DNA of 64,000 bases, taken from contig OZ023275.1 of the NCBI GenBank assembly GCA_964007475.1, forward strand, positions 26,931,052-26,995,051, read 5' to 3'. Shown piece after piece: positions 48,133 to 59,089 of the stretch; the first letter of the stretch is position 1, and every line of letters starts with the position of its first letter. The DNA is from Hybos culiciformis (Eukaryota > Arthropoda > Insecta > Diptera > Hybotidae). The notes beneath the pieces were generated by a model. It was not told the origin of the DNA and made no database searches. It saw only the letters and a list, made by a program, of their open reading frames with translations. Made by a program: the position numbers and the translations under genes.

Positions 48133-51071
48133 TTAATTTTCAATTTCAATAATATCGTGCTCCAACATATGATCTAATAGTTCGGTTTCCCTAAAAATAA
48201 ATCAAAATGATCTTACAAGTTTCATTAAACTTCAGTATTTTATTTACAATTTAAAATTGATGCCACATAACCAACAATTTTCATCAATATTATTTTCATA
48301 GTGTTTTTCATTAAAATGATATAAATAGGAATCAAAATCTTTGAATTTCACATTACATTCTTCACAGCGTCCGTTTTCAAAATTCTCTACACAATCAAAC
48401 ATATGATCTTTCAGCGCTAAGGGTAAAATAAAATATTTATTTGTCTTAATTTTTTTAAAACTATTTCGTTTCAGCTCTTACATCTTTTTTGCACAAATTT
48501 TTCTTTGCACTTATGACATTTGTAAGCTGCTTTATGTGAAGGATGCTGCTTAACGTGTTGTTTAATTTGTAATCTATATTTAAAAATGAAATTAGAATTA
48601 CTATATATTTCATTCGTTACCTTATTATTATGGGCTTACAGCAATAAACAAAGTAGTGTAAAAGTATACAAAAAAAATTTTTTTGGTAAATAATTTATAA
48701 TTACCTTGAGCAAAACATTTTATTACACTGGGCACACTTAAATTGAACATTTCCAGGTTCATGTTCTTTTTCATGTTCTTCTTTCCTTTCTGCGGAAAAA
48801 AAACTTTGTTTACATCGTAAAGATGGATATTTCGCTCTTTTGTCTAAGAATTGTGAAATTTTTTCATCTGACGGTAATTCCCTTGAAGTTTCGGAATAAA
48901 TCAATGCATTCTTTTCATGTTTTGAAGTTTTTGCATGTCTTTCAATGTGATGCATACTATTTTCCATTCTCGTAAAACAATACCTACAATGAGCATCTCC
49001 ATTTAATTCACACAACCACGGCTTGTAATAGTCTAACCAATATTCTTTAAATCTTCTACTTTTCATTTTCAGTTCCTCACAATTAGTGTTATTATTGTTA
49101 CTGTTATTTTTAATAACGTTTTTCTTAATTTTAAACGATTTTTTTGACTTTTTCTGTGATGACTTAAATTTGTCATCTGAATAATCATCTTCATCTGTAG
49201 GGTCAAAATCGACATCACTTTCGCCAGAAGAAAACTTATCTGGAAATTTTTGTAAATTTTTTGAAGTATTTATTTGATGCTCCTTCTGTTTTGAATGTGT
49301 CTCTATTTCTTCAATAGAATTTAAAATATCACACTTGCATAAATTACAATTTGCTAAACCTTGAACTTCAGATAGCCAAGGCTTATATTTATTTAGCCAT
49401 ATTTTATTGAATTTATTTATCCTAAAAATAAAATTAATATTATTAAAAGAAAATATTTCGTACTATTTTTTTTTTGTTTTTTTACATATGCTTTTTGTAG
49501 AGAATTTTATAAGCTACAAATTTGTCAAACAAAATTTTTCGATAAAAGTCCCTTGTATGCCCGTAACTTTTTTACCGGCACAAGTATGCAGCACAAAAAG
49601 GTGCTTGCAAAAATACAGCTTTCTGGAAATTATTCCGAAGTAAAACATCTTTATGCTTACGATTATAGTTAATATAGGTTTTGAGTTGTGTATAACTTAG
49701 TAAATAGAGTTGAGTTATGTATAACCATTGAGTAATAATATTTATAAGAGGGTCAGAATTCATACAAGTAAATTTCAGAATTTTTTTTTCAAATAACTCA
49801 AAAATGATGACAATATTTTCAATGTATTGAATAAAAATTTCATACTCAAATGTGTTTATTCTTAATACAATAATAAAAATAATAAAATTAAGAATAAACA
49901 CATTTGAGTTAAAACGTTTTACTCAATACATTCAAAATATTGTCATAATTTTTGAAAAAAATTTACTTGTATGAATTCTGTCCCTCTTATAAATATTATT
50001 ACTCAATGGTATAACTTAGTAAATAGATATAATACACAAAAATTTCTTACTTTTTTGAATTACTTTTTTCTTTATTATCAAAATTTTTAATGTATGGATA
50101 TTTTATTTCTTCAACTGTCACATTGAGAAGTTTTTTATTGGATTTTATTTTTTCATTTGTAAATGAATTTTCTGTACTATTATAGTTGTTTATGATGTCA
50201 CTACCGACATAACAATCATTATTATCAACAGTTTCTTCTCTCATTTCGCTTAATAATTTTTTATACTCAAAATCATTAATTTTTTTTCGTTCTTCTTTTG
50301 GCAATAATTTCGAAATATCATCTGTTTCCATTAATTCAAATGAATTTTTCTTTTTTATTGTTTGCTTAATTTTTTCATTTGCATTTTCAATAAATGTTTT
50401 TAATTTCGAATTTGATGCAATAGCTGTTAAATGGAATTTATTAGTAATTTTTAAATAAATTTGACAACGATTACAAATTTTTTGCGGCAACCCATCATCT
50501 TTCTCAATCTAAAAAAAAAAAAACAAAAACAAAATATATGTATATGTAAAATAATAGGTAGGTATATAATACTAAACTTTTTTATTATAAGAGAACCTCA
50601 AGTTTTGGTTTGACTGAAGCTCACCCTTTGGCATTAAAACGACCGAATTCAGCCAATTAGGTAGTTTAATAGTTATTAGCATTTAAAGACGGACAGACAG
50701 AAAAAGAAAGGAAATAGATAAAAAGTTGAAAAAAATTATTTTGTTTGTAAGAAAAAAATATTTTTGTTTTATTTTCAAATTATTTCCAATGAAAATTATA
50801 TTAGTTTCTTTTTCTCATCTTGCACTAATTGAACTTGGTCATAATTTTCTAGAATTTGGAATCATCTCAAATAAAATTTAGGTATATCCTACTTGCCTAC
50901 CTAGCAGCATGAATAAGGATAAGAATAATTTATCTAATAAGTTACTTACTACCTACCTACCTGAATGTCGAAGCACTTTAATGTTTCAATAAAGTTTATA
51001 TCAATTGTCACAACTCCTTTTGTTTGCAAACAAATCCGACAAATACTCTTATCAAATTTCAATAATACCAT
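48133..51071 (-). CDS. ZAD and C2H2 zinc-finger protein, 6 exons
   Basis: Probable nuclear DNA-binding factor of the insect ZAD class; targets unknown. Exons: 51071-50961, 50508-50051, 49421-48705, 48573-48482, 48416-48248, 48190-48133. They total 1605 nt, 534 aa. The ZAD domain is at about residues 8-70, with C11xxC14 and C49xxC52. An acidic and Lys-rich linker follows. Two copies of a W-L-x2-Y-K-P-W-L...C-x2-C...H-x5-H module start at about 198 and 318. Then come four C2H2-type fingers (FKCAQCNKMF...H...H, YKCHKCKEKF..., GRCEECNVKF..., NCWLCGINF...); the second has an H..C variant ending. The protein stops seven residues after the last finger. The first-exon ATG is the first in frame and directly precedes the ZAD. 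The 629-bp intron 2 hosts a hairpin element. Confidence 0.82.
49726..50008. mobile_element. Hairpin MITE in zinc-finger gene intron 2
   Basis: A 283-bp element flanked by GTATAAC on both sides (49719-49725 and 50009-50015). Its ends CATTGAGTAATAATATTTAT are exact inverted copies. The arms extend about 130 bp with small differences around a loop of about 20 bp. No coding capacity. The pre-insertion site seems to have held a short local duplication (GTATAACTTAGTAAATAGA occurs upstream and is rebuilt across the site). Confidence 0.82.
50621..50710 (+). repeat. Dispersed repeat fragment, copy 2 (zinc-finger gene intron 1)
   Basis: Shares TTTGGCATTA, a CGA-x-CGAA-like stretch, TTTAATAGTTA and GACAGACAGAAAA, in the same order and orientation, with 5792-5880. 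The remaining part of this 452-bp intron is AT-rich and unremarkable. Confidence 0.5.
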
Positions 51072-54000
51072 TTTTAGGGGTTTCTTTTTTCCAATTCCAA
51101 TATTTAAAATTTTATAGAATATTGCAGAATTTTTTGGCTGGCAAACTTTTTGCCATTAGATTAAAAGTGTTTATTTCACGTCCTCCAACTGAAAATAACT
51201 TCAAAATTTTTGTCCACAAAAATATGATAATAGAGAAATTTTATAGTTATAAAACTATTTATTTATTAATTAGCACAAAAAAAAAACAAATTTAATTTAT
51301 TTATTTATTAATCAATCACACAAAACCAACAAAAACAACATGAATATCATCCTCTTCATTTGTTTACATTTACTCCATGAATTATTGTAGAAATCACTCT
51401 TTTTATTTTTGAGTGAGTTTATTTCGGGCGGGTGTCCTTATGTTTTTTAAAATGTTAAGCCAAGCAACGAAAATCGATTGTTAAAAAAAAAAGAGACTAA
51501 GAATTTATGTATCCATTAAATGTGCTTGATAGTCAACAGGTTTTCTACATTATTTTCTATAAATATATTTTTATTCCAACTACATACATGGTATAGAAAT
51601 GGTCTTGGAATAATATGTAATATAAATAGTAAATATATACCTCTACCTATTGCCAAACATAGAAAGACATAGAAACACAGACCTGAATTTCGGAACATGA
51701 CATTCGTTAGGTAATTTGTTGAAAGTTTTTAATAACGGAAATTAATAATTTTCCAATTATTTTTGGATTTAATAAATTATAAAATTAAAAGATGTCTAGG
51801 TACCTATATTAGTACCTATGACTGATTTTGTGTAAAAATAGTTTTTTCTTAATTTTCAGAGGTAGGTACTTATATGTTTGTTTTTAATTAATTTCACAAA
51901 CTGAAGCTATAAATCAAGGATGATCATCGCCTATGCACTTGTACCACATTTGTTATTGTAATCCCACTTTGTTTATATGAATAATAAAACAGAATAGGAA
52001 AAAAAAAACCCTATGCACTTCATATACACTTCGTGCTTATGTAAGTGCATGAAAAAAAATATTTGTATTTCGTCTTCGCACTTCCCATTTAAAAAAAAAA
52101 AATCATTCGCACTTTGAATAGGAAGAAAAAAAAAACATTTTTTCTGTATTTATTTTTTTCCTTCTTTTTTGTGCATGCACTGTAAAATGCGAAATTCTTA
52201 TTTATAATATTTTCTGATCGCAATTGTGTGATTGATGTATGAATAATGTAAATAAAAATAAAAGGACTGCAGAAAATTAATGTTAATTTAAAAATTAATA
52301 TGAAGAGGATTATTTATTTGCAATCAATTTTAAAGCAATTAGCTCAGAGCTTGATTTGGTTTGTAATTATTAATCGTATTTTCAAAGTTTTCATAAAAAA
52401 AATTTTAAAAATAAATTTTTTTTTTAATTATTTTTGGATTTTAAACGAAAATTCTAGAAGAGGATGCTAAAAATATTTTAAATTACATTTAAAAATACCA
52501 AAACTTGACTTTAAATGTAAATAAATTCGAGCAAGAGCACAATCAAGTTGCTTCGTAATATGTTGCATATGTTGTTTTTTGGAAAAGTATTTTGTACGTT
52601 GTTATTTATTATATTACAAGACGAAAAATTAATTTTTAACTGTGTATTTTTTCCGTGTATTAATAAAACATGCCAAAAATTTATGATGATGGTAGTAAAT
52701 GCACGTTCAATCTTAAATTTTGGGCATCACTGCTATAAATATTCAAATACTTTTGTTTTTTCCAGAGATAAGCTTTTTTTTTACCAAAGTTTAGAATAAA
52801 AATGTCCAAATTAAATTATTATGAAAATTTTTTTTTTGAATTATAATAGCGTTGTCGCAAGAATAGAAAGTTTAGAGTTTTTCACCTTTTTGTTGGTACA
52901 TACGAATATTTTTGCAAAACGAAATACAATTTTTCAATAAATTTATTTTTTGAATAAAAATACTTAAAAGAAAAATTCCATCATAATATTTATAAAAAAG
53001 CGAACCAAACTTACTTTGGAAATCAGTTTTGGATGCACAATTAAACTGTCACAATGATTTAGTTTAATTTTTGTTGATGATGAATAGTGCGGTATTTTGA
53101 ATGTTTTTAAGAAGTATCGTTTTGAAAAAGTATTGGATCAGTAGTCATTTTCTGAATTTATATATATTATAATCTTTAATCGCGTAATTGTTGATGAAAA
53201 AAAAATATGATGGATGAACGCTAATGTTCATAATAAAATTTATGCTACAAATTACTCATTTTTAGAATTCTGCATGCTGAATTAAAAATTTCTAGGCTTG
53301 CTTGCACAAGTTTGATGAGAAAATATTATTTCAAATCTAAGTTATAATTTTTGAAAAAAAAAAATAAAAAGCATTTTTTATAGATAATAATGTAAAAATA
53401 AAATTAATTAGATATCGAATTTTTCATTATCAAAAATAATTCCATAAATGAATTTGAATTAAGTATGTGTATTAATACTTCATAATATGTCCACTTTAAA
53501 AAAATTTTATTTGATTATACCGTAATTTTAAAGTAAAGCATAGTAAAAGTATAATAAATGAAATATAGATAAAATTCATACTTTAAGTATAGATAATTGT
53601 AATTTAAATTTTCGTATATAAATACAAATTCTTTTTGCAATTTTACTCAATGTATGTTTTCATTAAAATATGTTTGCGATGTTTTAAATGGCATTTATGG
53701 CTAAAATATAATGAAATATCTTACCCTGGCATTCAATATATTATGTATAAATATATAAAAAGTGTCTAACGTTTTGTTAGTTTCAGCTGATATTAGTTTG
53801 TCGGTAAACGTATGTAGATTATTTTTAAAAGTGCTTTTTTTCATATTTGTTAGATTAAAATATTTTAAAGGAATTCCAAAAAAAAGTTCATGAGTTAAAT
53901 AAAGCTCAGACAAATATGTAAGTTCATACAACTGCTTTAAGTAGGTCTATTTCATAGAATTGTTATTTTCATATAAATTTTATATGAACATTTTATATAA

Positions 54001-54514
54001 ATTAAGCTAATTATTTTTCATATCAAAAAAAATTTATGAACCTATTCGTGTAGGTTTATTATATTTTTCTATGGTTAAAGAGATCTAATGCCTTGTTCGC
54101 AACGAAAAATATTTCCGAAAAAAGTGGAAAATTTCACTTCTAAAAGAAATTTTCATACTTGATAAATGGAATTTTAGTAATAATAAATAATAAATGTACG
54201 CAATTAGAGTTAATAAAAATGAAAAAAAATGAGAAAAAAATTATTATTAGAATAATAATGAATTCTTTTTAGATGATTTCTTCACATATATTTACATTTA
54301 AGAATGAATAGAATTTTTTTTTTATAATTTCATATTATTAAATGAGATATCAAAATATTCTCAAATGTTATTTCGTTCTATTGCGTAAAACAGCAAAAAT
54401 ATAGTAAAAAAAAATTATAAATACAAAATTATTTTATAAAAATTAATTGATTTTAATTTTAGCTGACTAAGAGTAAACTACGTTTTTTTTTTGTGATAAA
54501 TAACGTTAATAATA
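51072..54514. other. Zinc-finger gene upstream / kinase-like gene upstream region
   Basis: A 3.4-kb head-to-head interval with no recognised gene. It contains poly-A and poly-T runs, TAGGTA-type words (51640-51870) and a patch near 51920-52130 where GCACTT-like words recur. The open frames at 51005-51295, 52548-52799 and 53701-53931 are low-complexity and judged spurious. Confidence 0.55.
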
Positions 54515-55995
54515 ATGGTAACAGAAAATAATGGAATTACAGTTCCAACTTTATTAGATAAAGAATTTTTTAAAAATGCCTTGGAAAATGGTTTAAATTC
54601 CAAAAATGTTTTAATTAATAAATTATCATTTTCAATGGGAAGTGGTGGAGGTGATAATTATTGTAGTCAAATTTTTAGAACAGTCGTTAATTATAGTATT
54701 GATGGAAAAAAAGATGAAAATATTTCTTTAATTGTGAAGTACATGCCAATGGATGGGAGTAAAGTAGCTTTGGAGAGTCTTCAAGTTTATGAGCGTGAAT
54801 GTGAAATGTATTTTGATATAATTCCAGAATTCCATAAACTAATTAAAAATAAAACAATGTTTGCTCCAAAATGTTTCTATGCTGTTAATTCTCCTGTTCG
54901 AACAATGGTATTTGAAGATTTGAAGGAATTAGGCTGTGAATTGGGGGACAGAACACAAGGACTAGATGAAGAACAATCAAATTTAGTTTTAAAAAAAATT
55001 GGAAAATTTCATGCACTTTCAATGGTCTTAATAAAAAAGGTAAATTAATAGCATTAAAAATATGTATTAAGAATCAAATGAATTAAAGTAAAACGGTCAA
55101 ATCAGTATTAATCGATGAGTTTACTAAAAAAAAATTGCAAATAATAATAATAATGTGAAGAAATATATTACTTAATAAGAATATAATTTTCAGAATCCAG
55201 AAATTACGAAATCCTTTAAAAAATCAATGTTTGATGGTGCATTGTCTGTAATGAAGGATACAGTTTTTCTTGGTAATGTAAGGTATATGCAAAAATTTTT
55301 GTCAACTTGGCCGAACTTTGAATCAATGGTGAGCAAGTTAAAATTTGTTGAAGAAAATTTTGATGCTAAATGCCGTGAATCTGTTACATTACAAGAAGGT
55401 GGTGTAGCAGTATTGAATCATGGCGATTTATGGATTAATAATTTTTTATTTAAAAAAATTAATGGAAAACCAGTTGATGTAATTTTTGTGAGTATTAAAA
55501 AATAATATTTAATGTAGGTTTAAAAAAATACATACCTAATTCAAAAGCTTTATTAACCAAAAATTCATTATTTATTTTTATTCATAGGTGGATTTACAAA
55601 TCGCTTATTACGGTAGTTTAGGAATAGATCTGAATTATTTTCTTAACAACAGTGTACAAATCGATGTGCTTAAATCAAAGCGATATGAATTTTTAAGAAC
55701 TTATTATGCATCATTCAAAGAGACATTAGAACAATTTAATTATAGCCCCATTCCAAGCTGGGATCAAATAAGGAAAGAAATAAAAGCAACAGAATTTTAT
55801 GGATTTGTATCATTTGAAACCGTTTTGCCTATAATATCCCTTGACCGCGAGATCACAAAGGATAATTCATTCGATAGTTTGTTAGATGGAAATTTATTGG
55901 ACAATCAACGAGAACAAGTTTTCAAAACAGAGAGAATGTTAAAAACATTGAAGTATTCATTGGATCGTTTTGATGAATTAGGAGTTTTAGACTAA
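54515..55995 (+). CDS. Ecdysteroid-kinase-like protein A (EcKL / CHK-like family), 3 exons
   Basis: Small-molecule kinase-like protein of the insect EcKinase family, linked to phosphorylation of ecdysteroids and, by inference, xenobiotics. Its own substrate is unknown. Exons 54515-55039, 55194-55487, 55588-55995 give 408 aa, the usual family size. Visible are a Gly-rich loop SMGSGGGDNY (about 41-49), the ATP-lysine in LIVKYMP (K75), the catalytic motif LNHGDLWINNFLF (H251) and the metal-binding DLQ (D275). It ends LKYSLDRFDELGVLD. The catalytic residues are present, so the enzyme should be active. Cytosolic: no signal peptide or membrane segment. A poly(A) signal lies at 56068-56073. It is a tandem paralogue of the gene at 59090. 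Confidence 0.88.
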
Positions 55996-56952
55996 ATTGC
56001 TAAATGTGTGAAAATATTTTATATAGTATTAAATTTAGTACAATGTGCCAACAGGCCTAATAGTTTAAATAAAATTGTATTAGGTTTAATATCAATAATT
56101 ACTTTAATTAAAAACAAATCATTGATAAAGTAAGCAGTCACATTATTATATTAATCATTAATCATGCATTGAAAATTAAAAAATTCAGGTACCTATACTA
56201 TTTATAATAATAACAAGAAACTTTAGCGCTGAAAATTAATTATTTTTTATGGAAACTATTAAAATATATACAAAGATTTAAATTTTTTCCCAATTTTTTT
56301 TTAAATCTATATATATTTCACTTTTTATCATAAGGTTTTCGAATCATATCTGAATCACGATTTAAGAAATTATATGGAGTGCATAGCGAGAATGATGATA
56401 TAGCTGATAGATATTTAAAATGACATTGATTTAGAATACACAAATGGTTATGTTGAAATAAAATTGGAACAGTGAATAAATAAACAGTCGATTCTTAAGT
56501 GTTCCCAAACACTTAAGAAAGATGAAGCGCTAAAAAAAATTATTTCCAAAAAAATCAAAAATGTTTGTGCATCATACACTAAAATAAAAAAGATAAGCTA
56601 AATTAAGCCATTGGGCCCAAAACTCTCTTATAAACGTTATCCCTCTAAAAAATTCAGGGAAAATGTTTGTGTGAACCAGTGCTTAGAGGCTGAATCTTAT
56701 CACTTTTACAAGGTAAATTATTGTAAGAACGTATACAATAATTTTTATTCTAACTTCCTATTGCATAATAAAGTATTTACTATATACACGTACTAGATAT
56801 ATATATTATGTAATTAATTAATTATATACATATATTTATTTAAAAAATACTTCATTGTTGTGATAAAATAATCTAAATTATATCCATAATAAAATTTGCA
56901 ATTTGTTTATCAAGTTTGTTTAAGTATGCGTAGTACATGTTGTTTTAATTAA

Positions 56953-57486
56953 GAGCCCTCCACGTGAAATTCTGTTTTCTATTTCTGTTTTCTATTTTTG
57001 CAGTTTTTTTTGTTTTATTTTACATAAACGGCCGTGAAAAATGCGACAAAAATTGTACGAAAAACACCTCTACCAGAAAATCACAAAACTATATTTGAAT
57101 TTGATTTCTGTGCAGAAACTGTAATTTATCAAAAAATTAAAAAAATTCTTAGAAATAAATGAAATTAATTAAAAATTGTAAATTCAATAATAAATTTAAA
57201 ATTTCACGTCACCAGCCCTGGAGAGTGGTATTTTAGCTTTATTTCTGCGTTTGAGATTTTTTATTATCTTTTTCCTTTACTTCAGAATCCAAGCAAATGT
57301 GTTCAAGTTTTTTAAATGCTCGTTTGGGCCAAAAAACTCAAAATTTAAAAAATCCGCCTCACCTACCCTGGAGCCAGTTATATACTCTCTAACATATCAA
57401 AAAATCACTTCAGTCTAGATTGTAGTAATCCTACAATCAAAGTCAAACTAAGACCAATTTTTTGCAATTTTTCACAATGAGGGCTC
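56953..57486. mobile_element. TTAA-flanked non-autonomous element
   Basis: A 534-bp non-coding stretch bounded on both sides by TTAA (56949-56952 and 57487-57490). It has terminal inverted repeats GAGCCCTC, extending imperfectly to about 17 bp through GTGAAA. TTAA target duplications are characteristic of piggyBac-like transposons, but the terminal sequence is not the usual CCC/CCY start, so family assignment is tentative. Confidence 0.65.
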
Positions 57487-57987
57487 TTAATACGACGTTA
57501 TATGTTTTATATGTACAACATTCATGCTTAACTAAAAATGGAAAACTATGGTTAATCTTTAAAATAGATTATGAGAAAATTTATTAATTTTCAATAAAAA
57601 AAACAATTATACAAATTTTGTGTTTTAATTTTAAATAAAGCCCTGTAATAATTTTTACTGGAAGAAAAATGTTTGAACTATGTATAATTTTCCGAGAAAT
57701 ATTGCAGTATTTTTTCAGTACAATATAATGTATGTAATGCATATCGTACTCAATACGGGAATAATTAAATATATAGTGAGCTCTTATACTATTTTTATAC
57801 ATAGAATATTAATTATTAATTTTCATACATAGAATTATTAATTTTTCCAAAAAATTATTATTCAAATCAACAAATTATTGACAATATTAGTCTATTCATA
57901 TCGATGTTCCTATTCAATAACTAAGTAGGTTCTTTAACTTAAGATATTATTATGCACGTGTTAGAAAATAGTACCTTAAAAATGTTA

Positions 57988-58603
57988 TAGTCCAAGAGCT
58001 CGCAACGTAAGAATTCACGTGATTTTAGCAAGGCTCATTTTTTAATATAATGTTCCATACTACGGTGCAGGACGCATAAAGGTAGTCTGGCTGTCAGACG
58101 ACGTTGCGTTTACCCGTGGGAGCAGAACCAAGTAGGTAAAAAAAATGCAAAATTACATGAAAAAAACAAATTACTTTTAAATGACATAGGTCTGGCATCC
58201 ATTTAGCAACGGTATTTCCGTCTGGCAAATTGGATGTAGTATATATAAGATCCAATCTATAACATATAAAAATTTCAGCCTTGCTAAAATGACGTGAAAT
58301 TGAAGTTTTTTTTGTTATAAATCAAGGTCTGGCACGGTCTTAACAACTCCGAAGCCGTCTGGCAATGATGCATTAACATTTCATATAATAAGCACAAACA
58401 AGTGACATAACTAGAAATCGTGCTATTATCACGTAATTTTGCATTTTTTCTTTGACCTACCAGGATCTGTTCCCACGGGTAAACGCATCGTCATCTGACA
58501 GCCAGACTACCCTTATGGGTCCTGCACCGTAGCATTTAACAATATTTTAAAAAATGAGCCTTGCTAAAATCACGTGCCAAAAACGTTGCGAGCTCTTAGA
58601 CTA
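57988..58603. mobile_element. Long foldback element, arms of at least 165 bp
   Basis: A 616-bp element whose ends (TAGTCCAAGAGCTCGCAACG versus inverted TAGTCTAAGAGCTCGCAACG) continue as long inverted repeats of at least 165 bp with scattered differences. The arms include GTAGTCTGGCTGTCAGA and GCGTTTACCCGTGGGA blocks. The flanks are TTA on both sides, or TA if the element starts two bases in. There is no open reading frame. It could be a Harbinger-type (TTA/TAA) or mariner-type (TA) MITE, or a foldback element. Confidence 0.78.
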
Positions 58604-59089
58604 TTATGTTCACCAAACGATTATGCGTAACATAATATGAAATATCTTTTATTCTATTTACTTATAAAAAATGTTATTTTTTAAAAATAGAATATAATTT
58701 CTTGATTTAGTAAAAAAATTAAGTATACATAAGTATTCTATAATATAGATAAATGGTAGTATTAAGATAATTCGTTAATTAATAGGAATATTGAATATTT
58801 ATTCTTACATACATAAATATCCGCGAATTTACCTACCGCTGCTCTTGTGCATACCAAAAATTGTTAAACTTAATTTTCGCATCACACACATCTGTTGATT
58901 GATTAACTTCATATTTATTCACGTAATTTTTAATATTTTGTACCAAATTTATTCTGATAAGACAAAAAAAAACCAAGTGATTATGTCATAAAAAAGTTTT
59001 AATTTAAATACTTAAAATTTTGATAAAAGTTTTAGTTGATTTTCATACATCGGAAATATAACAAGTAAATTATATTATAAAGTATAATA

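Larger units (their letters stand above)
55996..59089. other. Spacer between the two kinase-like genes, rich in inverted-repeat elements
   Basis: 3.1 kb holding the 3' UTR of the first gene, two inverted-repeat elements (56953-57486 and 57988-58603) and the upstream region of the second gene. The open frames at 56611-56796 and 57584-57802 are not gene-like. Confidence 0.65.

Noticed and set aside
51005..51295. Plus-strand open frame over the ZAD exon
   Set aside because: The opposite strand encodes the ZAD cysteine pair with a good donor; this frame is its shadow.
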